Assembly: GCF_003353065.1 (NCBI RefSeq)
Contig: NZ_CP027806.1
Span: 1,876,001-1,940,000 of the forward strand
Length of the DNA stretch: 64,000 bases
Direction: 5' to 3'
Source of the DNA: Cyclonatronum proteinivorum
Lineage (GTDB): Bacteria; Bacteroidota; Rhodothermia; Balneolales; Cyclonatronaceae
In this document: piece by piece, positions 28,775 through 38,894 of the stretch
How positions within the stretch are numbered: the stretch's first letter is position 1
Layout: every line of letters starts with the position of its first letter
Translations under genes and position numbers: made by a program
Notes under the pieces: generated by a model
The model's database searches: none
Seen by the model: only the letters and a program-made list of their open reading frames with translations
What the model was told of the DNA's origin: nothing

Positions 28775-29025
28775 GATCTGGTGATTCGGTTTGGGAGGTT
28801 GGTTCAGACCGGAAAAAATCCTGAGAGCCATCTGCCCCGGGGCGTATTCGGGCGAAGCCAAATGAGAAGTGTTCGGGATGAAAGGACCGGGCTTGGGATA
28901 TTGGTTTACATTGTTGATTTCACAACATCCTGTTCATCCTGTAATCCTATAAATCCTGTTTGAAACGCGGTGGAGACGTCAAACCTGCACAATCCCGGGT
29001 TTTCGGCTGTGAGCTGCGGGCTGTA

Positions 29026-29117
29026 TCCCAAAAAGCAACGCCTTCATCTTTGGTTTGGGGACGCTAAATTTGTCACGGCGCCCCTGATGTTCTCTGAGTT
29101 TTCCCCAAAAAAATAAA
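29026..29117 (-). repeat. Dispersed 3'-UTR element, copy D
   Basis: Minus-strand copy 69 nt behind the stop of the DUF4249 gene. Minus-strand arms TTTGGGGA (29109-29102) and TCCCCAAA (29061-29054). Core AAAACTCAGAGAACATCAGG and end GGCGTTGCTTTTTGGGA. Confidence 0.75.
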
Positions 29118-29186
29118 ACAGGTAAGTGGCTTGGCAGCCTGAGGTTGGCTGACCATGCCGGTTTTGGACTTGCTTGCCGCGGAAGC

Positions 29187-30122
29187 TCAGGGGATGAAGG
29201 GGACGATGTTTATTTCGCTTGAGATGCCGGTGCGGCTGCCGAAGATGCCGATGCCGCCTTCGATGTTCCAGAGCACGTTGTCGATCTGGCCTGGCGACTG
29301 ATTCGGGCCGCCGCTTTGCAGGTTGAGGGTGCGCACGTAGTCGTAGAGGTTGGTGTCGATGGCGTAGAAGGCGACTTCGTTGGGGCCGAAGTAGGCGATG
29401 GAAATCCAGGGGAGGGTCAGGGTGATGGTTTCGTCGTCGTTGATTTCGTAGTTAGCTTCGTTGATGATGGGGGAGGAGACGCGCAGAAACTGATCGGGGT
29501 TTTCTTCTTCAAAAAAGCCGGCAAAGAAGGGCGTGAGCAGCTCCGGATCAGGCTGCAGCGCGAGGGTGGAGGCGATGTAGTAGTTCTGCCGACCCGGGTA
29601 GAAGCTAATGGTGAAGGTTGGCTCGTACTGCACCGGACCCTGATAGATGAAGGTGTCGCCGTTGTCGGAAAGCAGCTCGAAACCCCCGGGCACGAAGGTG
29701 CGGGCGCGGAGCTTGGGTGCCTGATCGGGCGTTTCGCGGACTTCGAGCCGATAGACGCGCCCCGGCTGTACGGTCGCGCCCGCGTCTTCGGGCAGGTACA
29801 CGCCCCGCTGATCGCTTTCGAGGTAGCGGAAGGTTTCCGTGACGGCGCCGGCATCGTTGGTGAGCAGTACGCGGACATCGAGGCCGGAAAGCGCCGCAGC
29901 TTCGAAGCTGTAGAATTCATCGAACGGGAGCGTGCGGGAAAGGCGGATTTCAGGGAGCGGATCGCCCGCGGTGAGGAAGGCTTCGATAACCATTTGCTCG
30001 GTGAAGCTGTCCTGTTTGTAGGGATCGCAGCCTGTTGTGAGCAGGGCGCTCATCATCACCGTAAAGAAAAGCGCAGCGAGGCCGGTTTGAGCGAAAGTTG
30101 GGCGGATAGCAGGCATCATCAT
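29187..30122 (-). CDS. DUF4249-type lipoprotein
   Basis: About 311 residues from the ATG at 30122, 5 bases after the stop of the TonB receptor gene. Longer in-frame starts (to 30227) would overlap that gene and misplace the signal. The signal peptide ends with a lipobox (MMSALLTTGC), so the mature protein is an envelope lipoprotein. The following segment (MVIEAFLTAGDPLPEIRLSR) matches the immunoglobulin-like start of DUF4249 proteins. These usually follow a TonB-dependent receptor, as here, in place of a SusD, and probably assist ligand capture at the outer membrane. Confidence 0.82.
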   Translation of the reverse strand: MMMPAIRPTFAQTGLAALFFTVMMSALLTTGCDPYKQDSFTEQMVIEAFLTAGDPLPEIRLSRTLPFDEFYSFEAAALSGLDVRVLLTNDAGAVTETFRYLESDQRGVYLPEDAGATVQPGRVYRLEVRETPDQAPKLRARTFVPGGFELLSDNGDTFIYQGPVQYEPTFTISFYPGRQNYYIASTLALQPDPELLTPFFAGFFEEENPDQFLRVSSPIINEANYEINDDETITLTLPWISIAYFGPNEVAFYAIDTNLYDYVRTLNLQSGGPNQSPGQIDNVLWNIEGGIGIFGSRTGISSEINIVPFIP

Positions 30123-30127
30123 AAAGC

Positions 30128-32650
30128 TTAGAAATTGACAGTATAGGTCACGGAGGGGAGGATGGGCAGCATCTGCACGGTGATGCGCTGCACGGGGTTT
30201 TCGTCGAAATCGAACTGATAGAACCACACGTTGCGGCGGGAGTAGAGGTTGATGATCTGCAGCTGAAGCTCCGAATCGCCGAGGTTGAAAAAGCGTCCGT
30301 AGCGGGTGAAGCCCACATCGAGGCGGTGATAGGCGGGCAGTCGGGAGGCGTTCACGCGGCCCACGATGATGGGGTTGTCGGGCTCGGTGCCGAAGGGGTT
30401 GTTGATTTGGGTGCGGCCCAGCGGCTCGGTGTAGGTCTGACCCGTTGCGTAGCCGAACACCACGGTGCTCATCCAGCGGGCGTTGAGGCGGTAGTTGGCC
30501 ACAAGGCTGAGGTCGTGAATGCGGTCGAACTTGGGCGGGAAGAAGTTGTCGTCGTTGAAGCCGGGGAATTTGCGGCGGGTCGTGCCCCAGGTGTAGCCCA
30601 GAAAACCGGTGAGCCTGCCGCGGTTGCGCTGTGCCAGTACTTCGACGCCGTACGCGAAGCCTTCCCCGAAGCGGAAGAGCTCGCTGTACTCGAGCCCCGC
30701 TGCATCGGGGATGCGCGGATCGAATTCAAACAGTTGCCGCATGGTGCGGTAGAAGCCTTCAAGCTCGAACGACCAGGTGTTGTTGGGATTCCATTTGGCG
30801 CCGGCCATGAACTGATCGCCGTAAGCAGGCGCAACGCCCCGGTCGGTGAGCAGCCACACATCGAAACCGGAAAAGGCCTCGTTGGTGATCAGCGATTTGA
30901 ACTGATGGTAGCGTCCGGCGGCGGTTTGGAGGCGCAAGTTTTCGGTCGGACGGTACTCGAGCTGTGCCCGCGGTTCAGCGCGGAAGAAGTTGCCGCTCGT
31001 AAAGTAGGCCGCCCGTGCGCCGCCGAGGAAGATCCAGCGCGGGGTGATGCGCCAGCGGTCCTGTATATAGAAGGTGTAGTAGCCGGAGGTGAGATCGGGC
31101 GATTGCGTGAGGTTGCCGTCGAAGCGGTCCTGTAGGGTGAACAGCAGCGTGCCTGCCCAAAGGCCTGATTTCACGGTGTGGTTTTGGTCGGGCGTCCATT
31201 CGATGTCGGCTTTCACCGAGAAGTCGTTGACTGTGTTTTTGCGCTCGAAAACCGTGCCGCCAAACTCGAAGCGTGGCTCGTTGAAGTAGCGCGAACCCGT
31301 GAAGGTGAGTGTGCCAAAGGTGCTGCCCGAGAGAATCCGCCGCCAGGTCAGGCTCCCGGTGATGTTGCCGTAAAAGAGGTTCAGCAGCAGGTCGTCGGAG
31401 GCGGGGAAAACCACATCATCCAGACCGGTGTAAAAAGAGAGGCTGAGGCGGTCACGCTGACCGAGGTCGTAGTTGATTTTGGCGTTGGCATCGAGGAAAT
31501 AAAAGCTTCTCGGGATGTTATCGACTGAGCCGCGCAGGGCCCAGAGCAGGGGTTCAAGGGTAGAGCGACGGATGGCGAACATGTAGGAGCCGCCTTCGAA
31601 CGGCCCTTCGAACGAGGCGCGGGAGGAGAGCATGCCTACGGAGGCGGTGCCGCTGCGCTGCCGGCGGTTGCCGTCTTTGTTGTAGATGTCAACGACCGAG
31701 CCGATACGTCCGCCGTATTCCGGTGGAAAGCCGCCCTTAAACACCCGCACATCCCGGATGGCATCGGGGTTGAAGGTGGAGAAGAAGCCGAAAAAGTGCG
31801 TCGGGTTGTACACGGTCGTGTTGTCGAGCAGAATCAGGGTCTGATCGGGCGTGCCGCCGCGGATGTAGAGGCCGGAGGAAAAATCCGAGGCCGAGGTGAT
31901 GCCGGGTAGCAGCTGAATGCTCCGGAAGACATCGGCTTGCAGCACCGCCGGCGTATCACGGATGAGTTGCGTGCTCACGGTTGTGACACCGACCGACTGC
32001 CGCTGTTCGAGGTCGAAGAAATCCGAGACCAGGGTGACATCATCCAGCTCGACCCCGCTTTCGGTCAGTTCAGCATCGAGCCGGAGGGTTTCGCCTGCTA
32101 CAATCGTGATTTCGCGCCGCATCTCCCGAAACCCGATGAAGGAAATAACCGCCGTGTAGCTGCCCTCGGGGATGCGCGTGAGCGTGAAAAAGCCTGCGCT
32201 GTTGGTCGAAGTGCCGAGGGTTGTGCCTTCGAGGATGATATTCGCCCCCCAGATAGCTTCGCCGGTGCGGGCTTCGGATACGTAGCCGTTCAGGCTTCCG
32301 GAATTAAGCTCGGACTCCAGGGCCGTATCGGACCGCATTTCGGCAAGGGCGGGCTGACTAAAGCCGGGGAAGCTTATGCCCACGAAAAGAAAAAACAAAA
32401 TGAAAAGCAGCGGTGCATGGGTATGGTGCAGTGCGGCTGTGCGACGAGGTCGATAATCTGAGAACAAAGGAAAAAGGAAGCTTTTAGCGGTGAATAAGCC
32501 GGGACAGGTCAGCCGAACTTGTTGGAGTTCAGCCGAAAACGCCTGCATAGAAACAGCAGAAGTGTACGTTTCGGTCAGTCGGATTGTTCCTGATTCGGCC
32601 CGATATTTAGCGCTTTCCCCAACCATTTTGAAGCCCGAAAAAGACTGCAC
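30128..32650 (-). CDS. TonB-dependent outer-membrane receptor with N-terminal carboxypeptidase-regulatory-like domain
   Basis: Up to 840 residues. The order is: signal segment (PLLFILFFLFVGISFPGFS), a CarboxypepD_reg-like domain (LNGYVSEARTGEAIWGANII, then GFFTLTRIPEGSYTAVISFI), a plug domain (LYIRGGTPDQTLILLDNTTV, FPPEYGGRIGSVVDIYN), and a 22-strand-type barrel ending TVNF. It imports an unknown ligand with TonB energy. The true start is uncertain: the signal segment begins around residue 79, so a non-ATG start such as the TTG at 32467 fits better than the first ATG at 32650. The downstream partner is a DUF4249 lipoprotein, 5 bases away. This is not a SusC/SusD pair. Confidence 0.88.
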   Translation of the reverse strand: MQSFSGFKMVGESAKYRAESGTIRLTETYTSAVSMQAFSAELQQVRLTCPGLFTAKSFLFPLFSDYRPRRTAALHHTHAPLLFILFFLFVGISFPGFSQPALAEMRSDTALESELNSGSLNGYVSEARTGEAIWGANIILEGTTLGTSTNSAGFFTLTRIPEGSYTAVISFIGFREMRREITIVAGETLRLDAELTESGVELDDVTLVSDFFDLEQRQSVGVTTVSTQLIRDTPAVLQADVFRSIQLLPGITSASDFSSGLYIRGGTPDQTLILLDNTTVYNPTHFFGFFSTFNPDAIRDVRVFKGGFPPEYGGRIGSVVDIYNKDGNRRQRSGTASVGMLSSRASFEGPFEGGSYMFAIRRSTLEPLLWALRGSVDNIPRSFYFLDANAKINYDLGQRDRLSLSFYTGLDDVVFPASDDLLLNLFYGNITGSLTWRRILSGSTFGTLTFTGSRYFNEPRFEFGGTVFERKNTVNDFSVKADIEWTPDQNHTVKSGLWAGTLLFTLQDRFDGNLTQSPDLTSGYYTFYIQDRWRITPRWIFLGGARAAYFTSGNFFRAEPRAQLEYRPTENLRLQTAAGRYHQFKSLITNEAFSGFDVWLLTDRGVAPAYGDQFMAGAKWNPNNTWSFELEGFYRTMRQLFEFDPRIPDAAGLEYSELFRFGEGFAYGVEVLAQRNRGRLTGFLGYTWGTTRRKFPGFNDDNFFPPKFDRIHDLSLVANYRLNARWMSTVVFGYATGQTYTEPLGRTQINNPFGTEPDNPIIVGRVNASRLPAYHRLDVGFTRYGRFFNLGDSELQLQIINLYSRRNVWFYQFDFDENPVQRITVQMLPILPSVTYTVNF

Positions 32651-32823
32651 TGCGGCTGATTTTAAACCGGCAGGGCAGGTAAACGTTACGCGCCTTTTCT
32701 TCGTTTTTTCTGACGTATTGCCTTAACTTAAGTGCAAAAACTTCGTGTAAACTTCCGTTCGCCTTTTTGTAAAGAACGCGCAGCCTAACACATCTCTCTG
32801 AACTGATACCAATTCAACCTGCC

Positions 32824-34230
32824 ATGTACGCCAAGCAAAGAACCTACTTTTTTATGGGATCGCTCCTGATGCTGATCCTTTTTAATGCCATGCTCTTCTT
32901 CGATGAGCTCAATACCGAGGCACCCGCGGATACCGCAGATACGACCGCAGTGACCGTACCGGGAACGGGCGTAGTTTATGTTGTGCGGGCAGAAGGCCTT
33001 GTTGATAACGGCCTGCACCGCTACATAGAGCGCGGTATTCGTCAGGCGGAAGAAAGTGAAGCAGCTGCGCTTGTGCTCCACATGGACACCTTCGGCGGTC
33101 TCGTAGATGCTGCGGACAAAATCCGCAAAAATCTACTCGATACGGATGTGAAGACCATCACCTTCATCGATAAAAATGCAGCTTCAGCCGGTGCGCTCAT
33201 CGCTTTTTCGACGGACATCATTTATATGGCACCGGGTTCTTCCATCGGCGCAGCTACGGTAGTGGATGGCGGTGGTACCGAAGCCAATGAGAAAATGCAG
33301 AGCTACATGCGCGGTCTCATGCGCTCTACTGCTGAAGCAACCGGACGCGATCCGAGAATTGCCGAAGCCATGGTAGATGAGCGTATCGAAATTGAAGGCA
33401 TTACCGAAGAAGGCGTACTCGTAACGCTCAGCACAAGCGAAGCACTCGAACTCGGCATGATTGACGGATCAGAGCGCAGCCTGGAAGAAGTGCTTGCGTC
33501 CATTGGTATCGACCATCTCGAACTGATTTACCTGCAGGAAACCGCCAATGAAAAAGTGCTGCGTTTCCTCGCCAACCCCATCATGAGCAGCATACTTATG
33601 CTGATGATGCTGGGCGGTTTGTACTTCGAGTTGCAATCGCCGGGTGTCGGCTTTCCAGGCATGATGGCCTCCATCGGTGCCTTGTTGTTCTTTGCCCCGC
33701 TCTACATCATGGGATTTGCAGAGCCCTGGGAAATCATTCTCTTCTTTGTGGGCGTCCTGTTTATTGTGGTGGAGATATTCATCCTGCCCGGCTTCGGGAT
33801 ACCCGGGATAATTGGGGTGACGCTCCTGTTCTTCAGTCTTGTGGTATCCATGATCGGAAATGTGGGCTTCGAGTTCCCGGAAATGGAGTATATGAGCCGG
33901 GCAATTTGGACTATGGCTATTACCTTAATTTTAGGTATTTTGATGCTATTTTCACTCGGAAAATACTTGCCGCAGAATCGTATGTTTAGCAAACTCATAT
34001 TGGTAGAATCAACCAGCAAGGAAAAGGGGTACACTTCTTCGGAGAGTAAAGACCTGCTGCTGGGCAAGGAAGGGGTAGCGGTAACAGCGCTTCGTCCGTC
34101 AGGTATCGCGCTTATTGATGGCGAGCGCGTGGATGTGGTTTCACAGGGCGACTTCGTGGAAAACGGCGCCCGAATCGTGGTAACCAACACCTCCTCAAGC
34201 CGGGTGATGGTCCGCCGAATGATCTCCTGA
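32824..34230 (+). CDS. NfeD family membrane serine protease (long form)
   Basis: 468 residues. An N-terminal transmembrane anchor (about 8-26) is followed by a ClpP-like protease domain with catalytic serine about S121 in NAASAGALIAFS and substrate-groove segment MDTFGG. Four or five transmembrane helices (about 255-390) come next, and an OB-fold NfeD domain ends the protein (GKEGVAVTALRPSGIALIDG). It is followed by floA, the standard NfeD-flotillin arrangement. The pair is thought to act in membrane microdomain organisation and quality control. Confidence 0.93.
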   Translation: MYAKQRTYFFMGSLLMLILFNAMLFFDELNTEAPADTADTTAVTVPGTGVVYVVRAEGLVDNGLHRYIERGIRQAEESEAAALVLHMDTFGGLVDAADKIRKNLLDTDVKTITFIDKNAASAGALIAFSTDIIYMAPGSSIGAATVVDGGGTEANEKMQSYMRGLMRSTAEATGRDPRIAEAMVDERIEIEGITEEGVLVTLSTSEALELGMIDGSERSLEEVLASIGIDHLELIYLQETANEKVLRFLANPIMSSILMLMMLGGLYFELQSPGVGFPGMMASIGALLFFAPLYIMGFAEPWEIILFFVGVLFIVVEIFILPGFGIPGIIGVTLLFFSLVVSMIGNVGFEFPEMEYMSRAIWTMAITLILGILMLFSLGKYLPQNRMFSKLILVESTSKEKGYTSSESKDLLLGKEGVAVTALRPSGIALIDGERVDVVSQGDFVENGARIVVTNTSSSRVMVRRMIS

Positions 34231-34282
34231 TTTTTTGCCGGAACCCGTTTTCCGGAACACAGCATGTAACAAACAAAACACA

Positions 34283-34319
34283 AAACCGCTGATCCTCACA
34301 ACGGGGCAGCGGTTTAATT
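34283..34319 (+). terminator. Hairpin between nfeD-like gene and floA
   Basis: AAACCGCTG against CAGCGGTTT with a 15-base loop, followed only by TAATTA. It could be a weak terminator or attenuator that lowers or separates floA expression. Confidence 0.4.
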
Positions 34320-34353
34320 ATCCCTTAACGATACCTTAACCAACCTTTAAGAC

Positions 34354-35358
34354 ATGGAGCAAATTTTTCCGCTAATTGTTATCGGTGGTACGCTCATCTT
34401 CGTATTCATCTTTTTGTACTACGTACCACTGGGCCTCTGGATCACGGCCTACTTCTCCGGTGTGAAAGTAGGCATCTTCTCAGATCTCGTGGCCATGCGC
34501 CTGCGTAAGGTACCCCCCGCGCCTATCGTGAAGGCCGCAATTACCGCGCACAAAGCCGACCTGCCCCTGAGTGTAGCCAAACTTGAAGCTCACTTCCTCG
34601 CCGGCGGTAACGTGAACAAAGTGGTGCAAGCCCTGATTTCTGCCGATAAAGCCAACCTCGGCCTTACCTTTGAACGCGCTGCCGCTATCGACCTCGCAGG
34701 TCGTGACGTGTTTGAAGCCGTTCAGATTTCGGTAAACCCGAAGGTGATTCAAACCCCCGTGATTACCGCCGTAGCCAAAGACGGTATTCAGGTGAAAGCC
34801 AATGCGCGCGTTACTGTTCGTGCCAACCTCGAGCGCCTCGTCGGTGGTGCTACCGAAGAAACCATCCTCGCCCGTGTAGGTGAAGGTATCGTAACAACGG
34901 TAGGTTCAGCTGACGATCACAAAAAAGTACTCGAAAACCCCGATCAGATTTCCCGTGTAGTACTCGACCGCGGTCTTGACAGCGGTACCGCTTTTGAGAT
35001 TCTCTCTATTGATATCGCTGATGTGGATGTCGGAAACAACATCGGTGCTGCCCTTCAGATCGATCAGGCCGAAGCTGACCTCAAAGTAGCCCGCGCGAAA
35101 GCAGAAGAGCGCCGCGCCATGGCCGTTGCTGCAGAGCAGGAAAACAAAGCCAAGATTCAGGAAATGCAGGCCCGCGTAGTTCAGGCCGAAGCCGAAGTAC
35201 CCAAAGCCATCGCAGAGGCCTTCAGAAGCGGTAACCTCGGTATCATGGACTACTACAATATGAAAAACATAATGTCCGATACAGATATGCGTCAGTCAAT
35301 CGCCAAAGGCACCGACGCAACCGATAAGATTGATGACGAGCCAACCCGCAAGAAGTAA
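34354..35358 (+). CDS. floA: Flotillin-like protein FloA
   Basis: 334-residue SPFH protein with an N-terminal hydrophobic hairpin ([20 protein letters not shown]), an SPFH domain ([38 protein letters not shown]), a charged coiled coil ([20 protein letters not shown]) and a FloA-type end ([11 protein letters not shown]). It scaffolds functional membrane microdomains. It lies 123 bases downstream of the NfeD gene and is likely co-regulated. Length and order match the FloA family throughout. Confidence 0.95.
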   Translation: MEQIFPLIVIGGTLIFVFIFLYYVPLGLWITAYFSGVKVGIFSDLVAMRLRKVPPAPIVKAAITAHKADLPLSVAKLEAHFLAGGNVNKVVQALISADKANLGLTFERAAAIDLAGRDVFEAVQISVNPKVIQTPVITAVAKDGIQVKANARVTVRANLERLVGGATEETILARVGEGIVTTVGSADDHKKVLENPDQISRVVLDRGLDSGTAFEILSIDIADVDVGNNIGAALQIDQAEADLKVARAKAEERRAMAVAAEQENKAKIQEMQARVVQAEAEVPKAIAEAFRSGNLGIMDYYNMKNIMSDTDMRQSIAKGTDATDKIDDEPTRKK

Positions 35359-35380
35359 TTTGGCTCAGCTGTCCGAAATC

Positions 35381-35417
35381 AAAAGCCGGTCCCTGTTTCT
35401 GGGGCCGGCTTTTTTTA
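35381..35417 (+). terminator. Rho-independent terminator of floA
   Basis: AAAGCCGG.CCC against GGG.CCGGCTTT with a 7-base loop and seven T, 23 bases past the stop. Confidence 0.9.
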
Positions 35418-35538
35418 ATTCGGTTCAGGCCATGCGTCAGCTTTCCGAAAACCGGGCACGAACCGAAGCAGCGAAAACAAAAGTGTTCAGCTGAAAACCC
35501 TGCGCTGGAATCCGGCTGCTTTGGCGTTTTTTACGTGT

Positions 35539-35628
35539 TGTATTTTTTGGGGGAAACACCGAGAGCATCACGGTCTGCAGTGCTGTTTCCACACCTCCCA
35601 AATCGATCTCATAGTGCCTTGCTTTTTT
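35539..35628 (+). repeat. Dispersed 3'-UTR element, copy E
   Basis: Sense-oriented, 181 nt after floA. Arms TTTGGGGG (35546-35553) and CTCCCAAA (35595-35602). Core AAACACCGAGAGCATCA and end CCTTGCTTTTTTG. Confidence 0.7.
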
Positions 35629-36563
35629 GCCTGGTACGAGCTGACAGAACGCGGATTTACCGGATCGGACAGATTGGTCAGGATTGCAGTAGGGGCGAAC
35701 CTTTTTTTCAGTGTGTCATAGCACAGTATATCAGTGTGTCATTTTGGGGTTATGATGTTGTTAATATCTGGGATATAAAATTCCCCTCTTGAGAGGGGTG
35801 GCCCCTGTAGGAGTTTGTTAGGGCTGATAAGACCTGAACAGCATCCAATCCCATCCAGCGCCCCGATGGTGTCGGGCCGGGGTGTGGAGATGCCGGTCGA
35901 AGGCAAGAAACCGAATAACTACCACAGCGGCAATTGATGGGACAACCCACGGGCAGGGAACCTATTCTTAACCCCGAACGCCTGAGCGTAGAGACGCGAT
36001 GAATCGCGTCTCTGCAACGGGGGCATTACGAAAAACCGACGGGTTTATCTGTGCTCTCAAACCCAGCTCCGTTCGCGGGCGGATACACGGGTAGTAGGGG
36101 CGGACACGCAGGTCCGGCCCTACTACCCGTGTAATAACAACATCGTGGTAAAAAATGGACACATTACCGTATAGCCAAACTGCCGCACTGACATACAACA
36201 AAAACAAGGCGCTCTCTGCCGATTTGGGATATTAGCCGCCGGGCATGCACACCGTGATGTGCACGGCCTTTCAGCCCAAAAATCTGAGGAAACAGGAACT
36301 ATCCCAACATGCAGTGAATCACCAAAAACTGTCAAAAAAAGCGGGGAACAGGTAAGGGCAGTGCCGTAAGCGGAATCAGTAGGGTAATGACTGCAGGTCC
36401 TGTTATGGAACTTGCGCGTACAAATTGCCGCGCAGGCACTTCCTGTATTGATAAATAAAGCTTTTGGCCTTAATTTGCCGAGCTTGTATGACATGATTCA
36501 AAAGGAGCCTTCGGAAGAAAGTTCCTTAACCGTAAACAGTCACTTAATCAGACAGGAATACGC
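35629..36563. other. Gap with hairpin repeats, no gene
   Basis: Holds a CCCCTCTTGAGAGGGG palindrome near 35784 (family also found at 39.9-40.8 kb), the near-palindrome GAGACGCGATGAATCGCGTCTC near 35991 and a large hairpin at 36085-36132. The pyrophosphatase promoter must lie near the right end. I see no coding or RNA gene. Confidence 0.6.
36085..36132. repeat. 48-bp near-perfect hairpin
   Basis: Arms ACACGGGTAGTAGGG and CCCTACTACCCGTGT (15 bp), one G/G mismatch, then CGGAC/GTCCG around a 6-base loop. It lacks a T tail, so it is not a simple terminator. It resembles intergenic repeats of the form GTAGGGGCGGAC seen in many genomes. Confidence 0.8.
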
Positions 36564-38708
36564 GTGGACTTATTAATCTTGACACCTTTGGCTGCAATTG
36601 TTGCACTGATTGCCGCCTTTATTCTCGCCAAGAGTGTGCTTAGTGCGCCTACAGGTGATGAAAAAATGAACGACATTGCTGATGCTGTAAAAGAGGGGGC
36701 ATCAGCCTATATGAACAGGCAGTACACAACTATTACCTACGTAGCTGTGGCCATTATAGCCGTTTTCGCTGCAATTGCGTTTACACAAGAAGGTCAGGCT
36801 TCAACAACCTGGTGGTGGACAACCATTGGTTTTGCTGTAGGAGCCCTTTTTTCAGCTTTGAGCGGTTATGCAGGTATGAGCATTGCCGTTCGTTCCAATA
36901 TTCGCGTAGCTGAAGCTGCTAAAAGCGGTCTTCCCGGTGCTTTAAAGCTCGCTTTTAACGGTGGCGCTGTTTCAGGACTGGCTGTAGCCGGACTTGCGCT
37001 TTTAGGTGTTGCCGGATTTTTCTACCTCTTCGATAGTGTCCTGGGGCTGGCTGATCCCGTAAATCCGCTTGTAGGTTTCGCATTCGGCTCCTGTTTGATT
37101 TCGCTGTTCGCCCGTGTGGGTGGTGGTATTTACACTAAGGCTGCCGATGTGGGCGCCGATCTTGTAGGTAAAGTTGAAGCCGGTATTCCTGAAGATGATC
37201 CCCGTAACCCTGCCGTAATTGCCGATAACGTAGGCGATAACGTAGGTGACTGTGCCGGAATGGGTGCCGACCTTTTCGAAACTTATGCTGTTACCGTTAT
37301 TGGTGCGCTGTTATTGGGTTATTTCTTAATACCTGAAATGGCTAACCCTTCAGAAATAGCTAACTTTATGAAGTTAGTTGAATTCCCGCTGTACCTGGGG
37401 GCTTTTGCAATTATTGCTAGTATTATTTCCGTTTTCTTTGTTCGAATGGGCAAAGATAATAATATTATGAAGGCTTTATACAAAGGGATGTATGCTAGTG
37501 CGGCTATTTCGTTAGTTGGTTTTGCATGGATAACTCACTCCTTATTTTCGGGATTTGATTTTTCATTAATAACACTTGAAATAGGTGGAGTTGTAGGTTT
37601 ACCACTTGATACTACTTGGCTAGATTTATTTCTTGCATCTGTAGTAGGTATTTTTGTGGTCGTGACCCTAGTGTTAATCACCGAATACTACACTTCTACC
37701 AAATATAGTCCGGTAAGAAAAATTGCCAAGTCTTCCGAGACGGGATCAGCTACGAACATCATCAGTGGTCTTGCGGTTGGTATGGAAAGCACTCTAGTAC
37801 CTACATTAATTCTAGTTGTGGCTTTGTTTTTATCATACTCTCTTGCTGGCATGTATGGTATTGCGATTGCGGCCGTTGCTATGCTTAGCGTAACCGGTAT
37901 GATTATCGCCATGGATACTTACGGACCAATTACCGACAACGCCGGTGGTATTGCTGAAATGAGCAACCTGCCTGACAGCGTTCGTGAAAACACCGATGCT
38001 CTTGATGCCGTTGGTAACACCACTAAAGCCGTTACCAAAGGGTACGCCATTGGCTCTGCAGCTCTTGCTGCGCTTGTACTCTTTGCCGATTATATTTTTA
38101 ATCTCCAAAAGGCAATGGGAGAAGAAAAAATTGTTTTCCTTTTAAATGATCCAGTTGTTCTGACTGGTCTGTTTATCGGTGCTATGCTACCATTTTTGTT
38201 TTCTTCATTCTTAATGGAAGCCGTAGGAAGAGCAGCCGGTGCGGTAATTGAAGAAGTTCGTCGTCAGTTCCGCGAAATGCCGGGAATCATGAAGGGAGAA
38301 ACCCGCCCCGATTACGGTGCCTGTGTGGATATCGTTACCAAATCTGCTCTTAAGGAAATGGTAATTCCGGGCCTTCTTGCTGTTTTCGCTCCGCTTATTG
38401 TGGGCTTCCTTTTTGGCCCGCTTGCCCTTGGCGGCCTGCTTATCGGTGTGATTGCATCCGGTCTTATGATGGCCCTGATGATGTCGAACGGCGGTGGTGC
38501 ATGGGATAATGCCAAAAAATACATCGAAGACGGCAATCACGGCGGTAAAGGCAGCCCGGCTCACGAAGCAGCCGTTGTAGGCGATACCGTTGGTGATCCG
38601 TACAAAGATACTGCCGGCCCGTCAATCAACCCGCTCATCAAGGTAATCAACACCGTGGCGCTAATCTTCGCCGGTCTGATTGCCTCCATCGGCGGCATCC
38701 TGCTCTAA
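36564..38708 (+). CDS. hppA: Membrane-bound proton-pumping pyrophosphatase, K+-independent type
   Basis: Membrane pyrophosphatase of 714 residues with about 16 transmembrane helices. It couples PPi hydrolysis to cation export. Substrate and magnesium-binding segments: [60 protein letters not shown], and [19 protein letters not shown] near the end. The start is GTG at 36564. In [10 protein letters not shown] (residues 484-493) the position that is alanine in K+-dependent enzymes is lysine (K488). By the known rule this marks the K+-independent, H+-pumping class and argues against sodium pumping. The middle (about 37310-37850) has clearly more AT-rich codon use than the two ends. Confidence 0.95.
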   Translation: MDLLILTPLAAIVALIAAFILAKSVLSAPTGDEKMNDIADAVKEGASAYMNRQYTTITYVAVAIIAVFAAIAFTQEGQASTTWWWTTIGFAVGALFSALSGYAGMSIAVRSNIRVAEAAKSGLPGALKLAFNGGAVSGLAVAGLALLGVAGFFYLFDSVLGLADPVNPLVGFAFGSCLISLFARVGGGIYTKAADVGADLVGKVEAGIPEDDPRNPAVIADNVGDNVGDCAGMGADLFETYAVTVIGALLLGYFLIPEMANPSEIANFMKLVEFPLYLGAFAIIASIISVFFVRMGKDNNIMKALYKGMYASAAISLVGFAWITHSLFSGFDFSLITLEIGGVVGLPLDTTWLDLFLASVVGIFVVVTLVLITEYYTSTKYSPVRKIAKSSETGSATNIISGLAVGMESTLVPTLILVVALFLSYSLAGMYGIAIAAVAMLSVTGMIIAMDTYGPITDNAGGIAEMSNLPDSVRENTDALDAVGNTTKAVTKGYAIGSAALAALVLFADYIFNLQKAMGEEKIVFLLNDPVVLTGLFIGAMLPFLFSSFLMEAVGRAAGAVIEEVRRQFREMPGIMKGETRPDYGACVDIVTKSALKEMVIPGLLAVFAPLIVGFLFGPLALGGLLIGVIASGLMMALMMSNGGGAWDNAKKYIEDGNHGGKGSPAHEAAVVGDTVGDPYKDTAGPSINPLIKVINTVALIFAGLIASIGGILL

Positions 38709-38749
38709 AGCTAATCCCCGATAGACCCCCGAAAACCGGGAAAACTATT

Positions 38750-38796
38750 AAAGCCGGAAGTCTGCGATCGTGCGGGCTTCCGGCTTTTTTGTTTTT
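38750..38796 (+). terminator. Rho-independent terminator of hppA
   Basis: AAAGCCGGAAG against CTTCCGGCTTT (11 bp), loop of 16 bases, then six T. Confidence 0.93.
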
Positions 38797-38894
38797 GGAC
38801 GGCGGTCTGCGGTCAAATCCTGAAATCGCACATCCTATTTGTCCGAAAAATTTGTATATTAGCCCACTGCTTCCAAGCATTGTTTCACCAAACC

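Noticed and set aside
29187..32650. SusC/SusD-type polysaccharide utilisation pair
   Set aside because: The partner lipoprotein is DUF4249-like, not SusD, and no glycan enzymes are adjacent.
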